Both the position numbers and the translations under genes were made by a program. A stretch of DNA of 64,000 nt. Origin: Leptoclinus maculatus (Eukaryota; Chordata; Actinopteri; Perciformes; Stichaeidae). Under the pieces are notes generated by a model that worked only from the letters and a program-made list of their open reading frames with translations, searched no databases and had not been told where the DNA came from. Positions 45,551 to 56,929 of this stretch are shown here, one piece after another (the first letter of the stretch is position 1; each line of letters begins with the position of its first letter). The stretch lies in contig JAVDOI010000013.1 of NCBI GenBank assembly GCA_032191485.1, positions 949,559 to 1,013,558 of the forward strand, read 5' to 3'.

Positions 45551-48309
45551 GTGAGGATCCCTCTGAGCGGCGGCCATGTTGTGAGTGTGTCGCTGATCAT
45601 GTGACCGCCCTGATATGACAACCAACAGGAGGGAGTGAACTTTCTGCTCTCCCTTCAGCGACGAAGCAACACCCCCTCCTGTCGAGACCGGGAAACCCCG
45701 TCTACACGCTCGCCTGTCCCGCCCCCATCCGTAGGACTCACACACACACACACACACACCTACACACACACACACACACACTTCCTTGTTGTCATATTGT
45801 AAATAACAACCACAGACTCTAAGAGGAAAAAAAAAAGACCCCTACTCCCTTCTTTACATAGCGCAAACGTAATGAATTAGCCTACAGCCAATCAGAGGAG
45901 AGCCGCATCCAAAGGTTTCTGCATGCTACTGCCTACCTGCACCACAGTGACCATGAAAAAAAAGATTAAAAAAGTAAATATAAAAGTCGAGTCACTGGGC
46001 AGCCGACGCAGTCCACCGTACGATGACACGAAATCGACGCCGGTTCCTGTAATTTAAAAGTCTGCGACGGAGGAGGAAGAGGAGGAGGAGGTGGTGAGTT
46101 CACGGCCGCCATGATGCTTCTTTATCTGCTGAAGTTGTCTCAGTTTTGGTTTGAGGTCGGTGGGGTTCATGCAGGAGGCCTGTTTCATTACCCAACGGTG
46201 GACATTTGTATAGTGTGGTTCATTTTCTAAATGTGTGATAAATAAAAACAAGGAAAGATTTCTCTAAACGCCTTCTTCTCCTGAGACTCTGTTCACACCT
46301 TCATCTTATCCTCATGTCCATATGTTCTTAACCACGGCCTCTCTTGCGTAGATTAGAAAATGTTTTCAGTGTTTCTCAAAGTCTAAGGTTACGTACGCAA
46401 ATATTTTTCTTTTGTTCTGCCATAGAAGACAATATTCACATTCAAGAAGCTAAATATATTTGTGATGAATTTAATGTCCGTCTGCAGCTCTCGTCTCTTT
46501 CATGTGTTTAACGGGAGAATATTAGGACCTCTGAACTGAAGCTGTCGTTTATAAAATGTGTGTTTTTGTCAATAGTCTGGTGTCTTTGATAAGAGCTTAA
46601 ATAACTCCTTCAGTTCCGTCTGAAAATGTTCTAAATATAGCGTACGTACGTCGTCGGACCTGCTTGGTATGTTGTCGCTGTTTCCACAACAGAGAGGAGC
46701 TTATTCAAAATACTTTGGTCCATAAACTACAAATTAGAACGTTAATATGATCCTGATCATCATGAGCTCTGATGGATTATCAGCTAAAGGAAAACAGGGG
46801 AATGAAGAATTATATTCTTGGACATTTTGTTTTCTCAAATTTTTTAATGTATTTTCAATGACTTGATAATTGGTTAATTGGTTAACTGTTTTCAGGACAA
46901 ATACGTTTTATGACGCAATATGCTTTGACTTCTTATGACAATTTTCATAATATACTGTATACTTTCTATTATAGTCCAATATGGTTTTTACATTTTATTT
47001 AAATATACTATAACCTCTTTCTTTGTTGCTTTTTAAATATACTATGAAATACTAAGCTATTTTTTAAACGAGCTATACTGACTTTTTCAACATGCTATAT
47101 GTGAGTTTTTGGACTTTTTTTGACGCGCTATACTATGACTTTTGAAAAACGTCATCGTACAGTGTCATAAGTGTCATGGGTCATGTTTTTGTTTGAATTA
47201 AAACTAAGAAGAAAACATCCATTTATAATATTTTAATCTGCATCACTTTGAACAACAAAATCCCTGTAAACATTACAAAAATCAGCACCTGTGTCATCGG
47301 AGGAGAAAGTGGTCCTTGTTTGACAAGAAGAAGAGTGAAAAGATTCATAACCTGCAGTTCAGATTTCAACAAGCGCCGGGTAACAACGGCTATTTGACAT
47401 TTAAGCTTTTTTTTTTTTTCAACATTAATTGTTTAAACACTTTCAGAAACACGTCAATACTTCAGAGGCGTGTGTTTTGTTACCCAGCCCTCACATTTAC
47501 AGACACACACAAACCTTTAGAAAGTTGCTGGTTTAGTTAAATCAAAACTCCACCGGAGCCGATTTCACTGAACGACATATTTAAAAATCAATGAAAGCAG
47601 CTGCTGAGGAGGTTGTTTTTTTTGGGATGAATCACTGGTTCTTTAATCTTTTAAATGCAAATCACACCCCAAATAAATGCACCAACACTGAGGACATGGT
47701 GACGGCTCGTTAGAGCCAGCAGTAAAGAAAACACTTATATTAAAAAACAAAAGGGTTCCTACACGTTTCACCAGATTGTGGTCAGAAAATCGTTGTTTTT
47801 GCCCATTTTTCATGCACATAAATGTCACTAAATCCAGTTTCTCCTGACTTGATTTTCCAAAAAACTTCAGTACTTGTGTAGGAAACCCCCCCGAGAGAGA
47901 GAGAGAAGCACCAGGTTTCAGAGTCTTTCATCCGAAAAACTAGACATCACAGCACCACGAGACGTCCACGTCTCTGTGAAGTTTGTATTAAATCACAGGT
48001 GGAGGAGGAGGAGGAGGAGGAGGAGGAGGAGGAGGAGGAGGCGGCTGTATTGCTTCACGTCGGACAGAAAGACTTCTTCTGAGCACCAGAATTCACATCA
48101 GAGAGAAAGAGAACGAGTCTAAAGTGTGATTGTTGGTACGTTAATAATAAAAAGGCTTATTCAACAAGAGGAAAAATAACTATTCAGATTCTATTTATAC
48201 TGATTGGACATCACGTGGAGGAGGCAGTGAGACGACAGAGGATCCTCTGTGAATAGAACCATCATGCAGAAAGTTTAAAAATCAGACTGTTGAGTTCAGG
48301 ACTCAAGGC

Positions 48310-48653
48310 ACAGAGAGAGAGAGAGAGGCAGAGAGAGAGAGAGGCAGGAGAGAGAGAGAGGCAGGAGAGAGAGAGGCAGGAGAGAGAGAGGCAGGAGAGA
48401 GAGAGAGAGGCAGAGAGAGAGAGGCAGGAGAGAGAGAGAGAGGCAGAGAGAGAGAGAGAGAGAGAGGCAGAAGAGAGACAGACAGCAGAGAGAGAGAGAG
48501 AGAGAGAGGCAGAAGAGAGAGAGAGAGAGAGGCAGAAGAGAGAGAGAGAGAGAGGCAGAGAGAGAGAGACAGGAGAGAGAGAGGCAGAAGAGAGAGACAG
48601 ACAGCAGAGAGAGATAGAGGCAGAAGAGAGAGAGACAGGAGAGAGAGAGACAG

Positions 48654-48684
<31 letters not shown>

Positions 48685-48702
48685 CAGGAGAGAGAGAGAG
48701 GC

Positions 48703-48740
<38 letters not shown>

Positions 48741-48745
48741 GTTCA
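48310..48745. repeat. (GAGA/GGCA)n polypurine array
   Basis: About 435 bases of GA dinucleotides interrupted by 'ggcag', 'acag' and 'ggag' words. Long Ser/Leu or Glu/Arg frames on both strands are artefacts. Confidence 0.95.
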
Positions 48746-50606
48746 GACATCTACAAACACATCGGGACGTTTGAACATTTAGGTTTTTCCCGTCACCGTC
48801 TGTCTCACTGCGCTCCACTCGTACTCATCAATTAATTAGTTCATGAATCAATTACGAGTTATTTTAGAGGAACGAACGGCTGAAAAGACAAAATAATTGA
48901 CAAGATGTAAATAGATTAAATGTTCTGGATCTTATATATCATGATGTCTTGACAACATTCTTGACGTTGTAAACTTAAACATTCTCAGTTAAAGGATCCA
49001 CAGAGACAAAACGTTTAACTGATCTTCCTCAGATGTGAGATTTGAAACTGATTAAAGTTTAAAGTTCAATTCTTCCAAGAATTCAGAGCTGAAACAATCA
49101 AATCGATCGTTCGAATGACGCGATTTATTTTGAGCTACAGCAAAAATATTCTCCGGCTCATTTGCTGCTTTTCTGTGTTTCACATGATTAAAAAAAATTG
49201 GACAAAATAACACGAACTTCAGCTCTCTGACCTTAAAATAAGCAACAGATAAATTGATAATGAAAATAATATCCGAGAGACTCGGTACGAGTAGAGCGCA
49301 GCTGGTAACAGACGGGGGAGACAACAGGGGAGACAGCGGGACATTTGTATCCGTGTGGTTTTGGTTGAGTTTGGTAAAAAGAAGTAGTGCTGGTTTCGTT
49401 TTTTCCTCATTAGCACCTGAAGCGGCGTCGGCGTCACAAAGCAGAGTCGTCTCCAGAAAACAAAGGAGTTCATTAGACGTTAAACATCCAGCTCTCTGAA
49501 CGCTGTCTGAGACCCGATGACATGTTTGTGGTGCTTTTACACTGAAAGGATGATGACGACTTCCTGTCATCACTGAAGGCATCGTGAGTTCTACTAAATT
49601 AAAGCTACAGCCCCGACTGGAACCAGATTCTAATTTCCTTTGTCTCCTCCCACAAACTGATTTGATAATTTATTTATTTATTTTTTGCTTTATTAATCAA
49701 ACAAACTTTTTTTCTGGTTCCAACTTCTCAAAATCAGTTTTCTTTCATCGTGTTTAGTTTTGGACCGTTGGTCGAACAAAACGAAACATTTGAAGATGTT
49801 CTAATGTCCTTTTTTCACATAATTTTAGAGAAGTTTAAGATATTAACAGATATCTAAATATCTTTACAGCAGGAGAACAAAATGGAAGAAAATCTTCATT
49901 TTCGAGGTACAGAGTAAATTACGTGATTTAAAATTACGTTTTAAATCACTTTAAACTGAATTGTTTAACTTAACTGATTATAAAAGAAATAATTAGTTCC
50001 AGGCCTCGTCTAAAGACAACGTTTGAATCTTAATCTGCAGATAGTAATTGTTTTTATTATTGATTAATCTGCAGGTTTTCTCCATTAATGAATTCATATT
50101 GAAGTGTTTTTTTTAAATGTATTATTTTGAACAGTCCAAAACCACAGAACATTGAGTTTAAATATGAACCTCTGGAATCGATCATGATTGTTGCTGATTG
50201 AAACATGTGGATGTGCTGCGACGCTGCTTTGTGATCGACCTGCTGCTCTACAGACAGACACTCGGTGTTTGGCTGGTTCAGTTCACACCGTGTAGAGACA
50301 CAACATGGGGGGGGGGAGCTGGAGTTATTTAAAGAGAGAGAGAGAGAGAGACAGTTTGGAGATCTAAGAATCCTCGACTAGAAGAAGAACATCAGATATG
50401 AAAAGTATTTTCTTTTTTTACTTTTTCAAAAAAAGAAAAGAATCAAAAAAATTTCCGCTTCAAATGTTCCCAGTTTTCCTGAAGCTTTCTAGCGGTTTGA
50501 CGATGTCGTCTGGATTTCCTGAAGTGACGGTGTGTTTGTTTTGTGTTTGAGTGTAAGGCCTTTGTTGTTGTTGTTGTTGTTGATCTACAGGAGGTAGAAG
50601 TCCGAG

Positions 50607-51136
50607 TCAGGCGATCTCCAGCTCTCGCTCGATGCCCACGTACTTCAGAGCGTCGGCCTGGCTGTACCTGCAACACACACACACACACACACACACACGT
50701 TAGTTTAGGAGCTTTTAGTGTGTTTTATTTAGACGGGTGTAACCGTGCAGCTCTGACTGATTTCATTCATGCCAAATCTAAAGAAACTAAACTACCGTAT
50801 GCATCAAAAAAGCTAAATCTGAGCTTAAAACAGTAATATTACTAAATCACATTTTCACAAACTTGGTTCCTCAGTTACCTGTAGTCGAAGAAGAGCTCCT
50901 CTCCGGTCTGGATGGCTCTCTTAGCAAAGATTCCTATCCTGTGATCCCCGTTCACCATCATCACTAAAGAGAACAGACGAGTCAGCAAAAGCTCAACGGC
51001 GACTGTTGTTAACGTTCGTTGTGCTGCGGCTCATCCGCTCACCTTTTGCATAGCAGTTGGGGTTCACAGAGTGGTTGGCGAAGCGGATCTTGTTGCCTTT
51101 CCTCGTGGCATCAACGACAAAGTCTGTAGAGAGAAG

Positions 51137-51206
<70 letters not shown>

Positions 51207-51615
51207 TGTTAAAGCTTTCGTACAAAGAAAAGCAGACGTGTAAAGCTGCGTGTGTGTGTGTTTCTTACCGTTGTTGAGGTTGAAGAGGAAGCTGCACATG
51301 TATTTGTCGTAGACTTTCCCTCTGCGGTCGGCTTCATCCTGAGAGATGATCTGCAAACACGGAGGAGGTCGACCACGTTACACATTTAACACAATATATC
51401 TTTGAGATTCTGAGCTTTTATTTTCATTTATTTTAAGCTTTCTCTGCATCACACTGTGGGGTTTATTTAATGCAATAATTACCATTAATACAATATATTT
51501 GGGGCTTTTTTTTCTCCATCTCATTCTCAAAAATGTGCAATGAAATGCAGCTGAAAAGATGAGTCATTGTTTAGAGAACAGAGAGAGAGAGAGAGAGCGA
51601 ACGGACGGACGGACG

Positions 51616-51697
<82 letters not shown>

Positions 51698-52249
51698 GAC
51701 AGACAGGTCCTACCTCTCCACAGTACTCGGAGATGAACTCGTTTTTCTGGACCGGCTCTTTGATGAAGATTCCCCAGCCGGCCACGTCTGACGGGGCCAG
51801 CAGGAGGTGCTGAGAGACAGAGAGGAACATCAGGAGGCGTTTGAGCTTCAGATGAATTAAAAATAAACACCAAAAGAACGTGCTCCTCTGCACATTAACA
51901 TACATGTATATTAAGAATCAACTTCAAAATAAAAAGGGACTTTCCGGTGAACGTGATCGGCAATTTTAAGCTTAAAGCTACAGTAAAAAGTGAACTTTGA
52001 GGTAAAACAAATGAATAAAAACCTTCTTGGCGCCTCTCTGGATGGAGCAGTTCTTGCAGGACACGTTCTTGCTGTCCCAGTTGTCTCCGGCGCCGCATGT
52101 CAGGCAGAGGTCGGGGTCACACTCCCTCACCGCCAGGTAGCAAGGACACTGCTTGGTGTTGCACTGAGCTTTGCACCGACACCCTGGGAAACGGTTCTGA
52201 CCTGTGGAAGAAGAGCAACGTTAACTCAAGTCACTGCAGGAATAGAAAG

Positions 52250-52282
<33 letters not shown>

Positions 52283-55167
52283 CTTACACTCAGAGCTGCA
52301 CTGGCAAAACTTCTCGCAGAAGTTCTGCGCCGTGACGCAGGGACACGAGGAGTCACAGGGCTGCCGCGGGTGGTCACATGGCTGGTAGTTATACACGTGA
52401 TTGGACGAGCCATCTGTAAAGAGGTGCGGAGGTTAAACCGGAGGTTTCACCTGAAGAGTTTCCTCCAGCTTTAACCGACTCATTTATCTGCCTGTCTTAT
52501 TCAGTGGGCACGGTCAACTTCTGAGTTTTTCCAGGTTTTTCAGCCGTGAGGATGCCGACATCTGGAGTCAAACATCTCAACTATTTCAACCGTTCTCTGT
52601 CTGACATGAAACGAGCATTAAAGCCTCACAGTTCTTCTACCATGGCATTAGTAAACGGTAGCGTTGACGGGACCTCTGACCTTTCTTCAGCTGGATCTTC
52701 CTGCAGTGAGTGGCCCACAGTCGGTGTTTCCTCTTCTTCTTTCTGGGCGGCGTGTCCTCGTCTTCGGCGGGAGCCCGAGCGATGATGCTCGACTCCTTGA
52801 CCCTGAACTCGTAGACCTGCAGGACCGGCCGAGACAACGTTCTAAACTCCATGTTTGGCCACAAGCGCAGTACGTTTTTAATTTTAGGAAAAATCGAAAT
52901 CTTCTAAAAGACGTTACTGAGTCCGTTTGGCAGGTGAGAGCTTTAAAACTTCTTTAAAATAAGTTTGTGCATCATGAATATTATCATTCCTTTCCCCCGT
53001 GTTTAGACCAACTTGTGAACAATTATATTGTGAACTAAAAGCCTAAAAACAAACAATAAGCTGCTCGTGAAAAAGTGAAACTAGACGTCTCTGACTCACC
53101 TGTCTGCAGGTCTTTGTGCCGATGAGCCGCGCGATGGCGCAGAAGTTGTCGTAGTACGTCCCGATGAGAACCCTGAAGAGTGAAGCCTCGGCCCCGCTCC
53201 ACTCCACCGCTTCAGCCTCGCCGATCAGCTTCATCTTCACCGGAGTCTGACACCGAGAGTTTCCCTCTGTGCACACAGAACACAAGCACTAAGGAAAGGA
53301 ATGTTTCCCCCCAAGAGGACCAAGAACCTCCGGGACTAAATTGAGCAGCGGGTGGGAAAACACGTTTCCACTCTTAGGGAACTAAATAGTTTTTTTTACT
53401 AAAGTTATGCACATATTTGCAGAAGCAGGTGAAGTCGCTACTCCTTCCCTTGCTCCCTTACTGCCTTCTTCCTCCCACCTTCCCTTCCTCTAAACCACTG
53501 GTGTTTCATACACATATTGAGACGGACAGGGACAATAACATTCTTTGATGTTTATTAACGTTAAAAAGAAAACTCAGACTTTGTTGTTCCCAACATTTTA
53601 AAAAAGAGAAACCCTAGGAATGTACTGTATGTTGCTTTAATAAAGTCGGGTTAGATTTGAGTTCTTCTTGGCAAAGAGGATCCTTAAACTTTACTACTCG
53701 AGAGTGAGAGTTTGTACCTGAGCTGCTGGTGTCATCGTCCTTCTTGTCTTCGTCGTCTTCTTTGCCGTTGTCCCGCTCGTCTTCTTTGTCCCGCTCGTCT
53801 TCTTTGCCGTTGTCCCGCTCGTCTTCTTTGCCGTTGTCCCGCTCGTCTTCTTTGTCCCGCTCGTCTTCTTTGCAGTCGTCCCGCTCGTCGTCTTTGCCGT
53901 CGTCCCGCTCGTCGTCTTTGCCGTCGTCCCGCTCGTCGTCCCGCTCGTCTTCTTTGTCGTCGTCTTTGCCGTTGTCCCGCTCGTCATCTTTGTCGTTGTC
54001 CCGCTCGTCTTCTTTGCTGCCCTCGCAGTCGCTGTCCGTGTCTTTGGTCTCCGAGGACACGGACGGGGTGCCGGGCCGGCTGTTGCTGTTGGGCAGTCGT
54101 CCGCGGCGTCGCCCCACCGTGCGCTTGGAGGGCGTCTTTGCTTGCTCTGCAACTACGTCCGCTGGGTACTCGCTCACCATCCCATCCTGAGAGCAATCAC
54201 AGCGTGACAACAGCGATGTAGCAGGTCAAAGTAACACTATCATCATGTAATACTTCAGATAAATATATGAAAACAATGTTTTTCTTCCTAGTTTTTTGTC
54301 TAATAGACCAGTGAAGACAGAAACAGAGTCAGCAGAACTCTAAAAGAAACAAACAACACTGCTGTGATATTTAATGAATGCCTGACTCACCTGTACCAGG
54401 TACATGTAGCAGTCGATGCCGCAGGGTTTACTGTCCACCAGGTTCTCCAGGTTCTTTCGCTTGTACGTGTTTGGAGTTGCATGGAAAGCTAAAGGACATA
54501 AAATCATCAGAGGAGCTTTAGTTTTTGACTTAAACTTCACAAACTAAACATTTAACAGATAAGCTGCCCGTTAAAAGACGCAAAAACCACATATTTTAAA
54601 TCGCTGGTTACATTTTAATGTTCCATACATTCTCACATTTTATATATTAGGATTCCCCAAAGTGTCTGTCTGTCTGTGTGTGTGTGTGTACTAACGGTGG
54701 AGGAAGCAGTCGTATTTGAAGCAGCGTCTGCAGAACAGAGTGTGGAAGGAGTGCAGGCTCTGCTCGCGCTGCACGGAGCGAGCGTTCGGACCGTCGATGT
54801 TCGGCGTGCATTCAGGAGGCAGAATGCCGGGCAGCTGCTGCTCCGTCAGCTCCTTGTACCTGAGAAACACACACACACACACACAACACCGGCTGTCTCT
54901 TAACAAACAGATTTAGCATGCGACGGTTTTATCTTCTTTTATTTTAATACAACTGTACATTAATCACACTTGTCTTGATCTGAATGATATTTTTCCTCAG
55001 CTGTGTAGAAACCCTGATAACTGACACACTCGCATCCAAACAAAGCCACTAACTTCTCTTTGAGCTCCTCAGTGGAGCCTTTGTCGGGGAACATGGAGGA
55101 GATGGCCTCAAAAATCTTGTCAGAGGGAAACTTCTTGGTGCCGTCGTTGCTGGTTCGGCCTGGAGAC

Positions 55168-55204
<37 letters not shown>

Positions 55205-56921
55205 TCACATCAAACAAGACGTTTGCATGCAGTCACCGTGTTCTCGCGACCCCACAGGATCGTGTGACGATCTCACAGATGGACTTACTCTCATTGTTGA
55301 CGAGCCCGTCCTTGCGGGGGTCCTCTGGACGCTCCTTGCCGTCACACAGCTCCATCTTTTCTACCTTGAAGTCCTGCTCTTCCTCCTCCTCCTCGTCCTC
55401 GTTGTCGCTGTACTGCGACAGAGAGCTGACCAACTCCACGAATATCTCATCGTTGATGAAGCCGCACTCTGCGAAGCACAGACACGTGATTCTGACATCC
55501 TCTCTGACCGCGTATTTTAACACTCTCAGATATTGATAAACTTCCCCTCAAACCTCCGTGTGTCCACAGACCCTCACCTCTGTCTCCGTGGACTTTGCCG
55601 TCATAGTTCTTGATGAGCTCTTCTATGAAAGTACCATCTTGGTCCAGGATCTCGTCTCCCATGTAGGGGATGTTATGCAGCACCGTCTCATCCTCCACCT
55701 GATGCAAAAAAACACAGCTGTGGTTGAAAATGATCCCGACCAACGACCACTGTTTCACTTCTACAACCCAAGCACATGAATACATTTTACACGAGATACA
55801 GTTGTTCAAACGCACCATGAAGTTCTGCTGCAGCGGCGACCAGGAGTACATGACCGGGACCGAGGCCACGGCGTTCAGAGTCTTCAGGGGGATGACCTGC
55901 CTGGAGAACTCGGAGAAACCGCTGTCCACCGTGCACTGCAGAGAAAACCGTGCAGTCAGAACACGTTCTACAACATCTCGACAGAGACGTCACCGTTAAT
56001 CCACCGACCTCTCGGGTGCCTCTTAAGGAGCCGACAGACGTCATGACGTGAGCCGGCTGGATTCGCCTGGTCTTCCACTCCTGGTTCAAAACGTCAGTTC
56101 GATCGATGATTTTCTGACGGTTGGTGTTGAACATGCTCTGGAAGAGATGAAAAGATATTCAAATAAACGGTGAGGAACGTATCAGCCAGGAGACAAAATG
56201 TGCTGTGATTTGACAGGATGTTGACGAGTGATTATTCACGCTACCTTCCGCTGTAGAAGCAGTGACTGAAAGAAAGTGATAAAAACATTCATTTTACTGC
56301 CATGTCTACGTGGCCATCATGTCTGATTATTGATGTATAGAAGCAGGCTTCCGCAAGTGCCGGCTGCCAGCCAGATTGCCGCCTCCACCTCTTCTCCATC
56401 TGGACAATTTAACACTATATCATTTACTTTTCATATGAACATTTCTCTTATTCCAAATCACTGGATTTAGGGCTACGCTGGCCTAAGTGTACGGTGTCTC
56501 AAGTGATTTTTGAACGCCCCAAACGGGAGAGTTAAAAACGTAAACAAAACATCACAAGGACAAAACAACTGCTGACGTAAAGAGGAAATGAGTGCGAGCA
56601 ATGTTGGCACGCAAACCTGACATAACCTGTTGCTGCTTACATGGTTTTAAATCGTTTATATAAGAGAACGGTGTTCGGATTTTTGGATGAGCGCGTGTCC
56701 TCGACCACCAGCCTGTTTTAAGTATGCCCCAGTCCTTTAGCAAACATCTCTGACTATCTGCATGGCGTGAAGGTCTCTTTGTGTGTGCGTGCGTGTGGAC
56801 AAACCTTGACCTCGTCGGCCCGTCTGAAGCGTTTGAGCTGCCGAAGCCTCATGTACTCAGACTTCACCCTCCTCTTCCAGATGCCGGGACCTTTCTCCGA
56901 GCGCTTCCCTGTCAGCACCAT
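50607..56921 (-). CDS. ezh2: Enhancer of zeste homologue 2 (PRC2 H3K27 methyltransferase)
   Basis: Catalytic subunit of PRC2, methylating histone H3 Lys27. Minus-strand coding exons: 56921-56805, 56137-56009, 55935-55816, 55698-55578, 55468-55289, 55159-55054, 54859-54696, 54488-54391, 54186-53718, 53266-53100, 52816-52681, 52413-52288, 52201-52023, 51809-51714, 51350-51269, 51123-51043, 50963-50879, 50667-50607; all phases agree, 838 aa (human 746-751). Order of parts: EED-binding N-terminus ('KSEYMRLRQLKRFRRADEVK'), SANT regions, Cys-rich CXC domain (about 603-704) and SET domain (about 705-820) with 'FANHSVNPNCYAK', 'ELFFDYR' and the substrate-pocket 'DKYMCSF'. EZH2 rather than EZH1 by the N-terminus and 'ADRRGKVYDKYMC'. 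The extra length is an in-frame charged repeat in the 469-bp exon. The exon at 52201-52023 has an unusual donor (gtttttattc). C-terminus ends EIA instead of EIP. Confidence 0.98.
50673..50699. repeat. (AC)n, sense (GT)n, before the last ezh2 acceptor
   Basis: On the ezh2 strand it reads GT and ends about six bases before the exon starting at 50667. Confidence 0.95.
51139..51202. repeat. (AC)n, sense (GT)n about 30 units, before an ezh2 acceptor
   Basis: On the ezh2 strand a (GT)n tract precedes a short pyrimidine tract and the exon starting at 51123. A shorter sense (AC)n at 51250-51261 lies just after the donor of the same 145-base intron. Confidence 0.97.
51599..51697. repeat. (ACGG)n then (ACAG)n tetranucleotide array by an ezh2 donor
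   Basis: About 5 ACGG units followed by about 20 ACAG units. On the ezh2 strand it reads as TGTC repeats starting about 17 bases after the donor at 51713. Confidence 0.95.
52252..52281. repeat. (GT)n, sense (AC)n, right after an ezh2 donor
   Basis: On the ezh2 strand the intron begins GTAAGAACACAC..., the tract starting at about intron base 6; intron length is only 86 bases. Confidence 0.95.
53731..54015 (-). repeat. ezh2: In-frame minisatellite coding a charged ERD/KED repeat in EZH2
   Basis: Units of 15-24 bases translate to variants of 'KEDERDNG' and 'KDDERDDG'. Residues about 403-497 consist almost only of Asp, Glu, Lys, Arg, Asn and Gly (one Cys). It replaces the much shorter acidic stretch that human EZH2 has between the GRRRGRLPN motif and the second SANT domain. 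Confidence 0.95.
54675..54690. repeat. (GT)n, sense (AC)n, right after an ezh2 donor
   Basis: On the ezh2 strand the intron starts GTTAGTACACACAC, tract beginning at intron base 7. Confidence 0.9.
54866..54885. repeat. (AC)n, sense (GT)n, before an ezh2 acceptor
   Basis: Reads GT on the ezh2 strand, ending about seven bases ahead of the exon starting at 54859. Confidence 0.9.
55169..55202. repeat. (AC)n, sense (GT)n, before an ezh2 acceptor
   Basis: About 17 units; on the ezh2 strand it ends about ten bases before the exon starting at 55159. Confidence 0.95.
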
Positions 56922-56929
56922 GATCAACC

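Larger units (their letters stand above)
45453..50606. other. Region between the converging cul1 and ezh2 genes
   Basis: No coding sequence supported. The left part is probable cul1 3' UTR (to about 45570 or 46260), the right part probable ezh2 3' UTR. Contains (AC)n at 45739-45780, (GGA)n at 48000-48042 and a 430-bp purine array at 48310-48745. The remainder is AT-rich unique-looking sequence. Confidence 0.6.

Noticed and set aside
48262..48835. Long Ser/Leu and Glu/Arg frames between cul1 and ezh2
   Set aside because: Purine/pyrimidine array without any conserved sequence.
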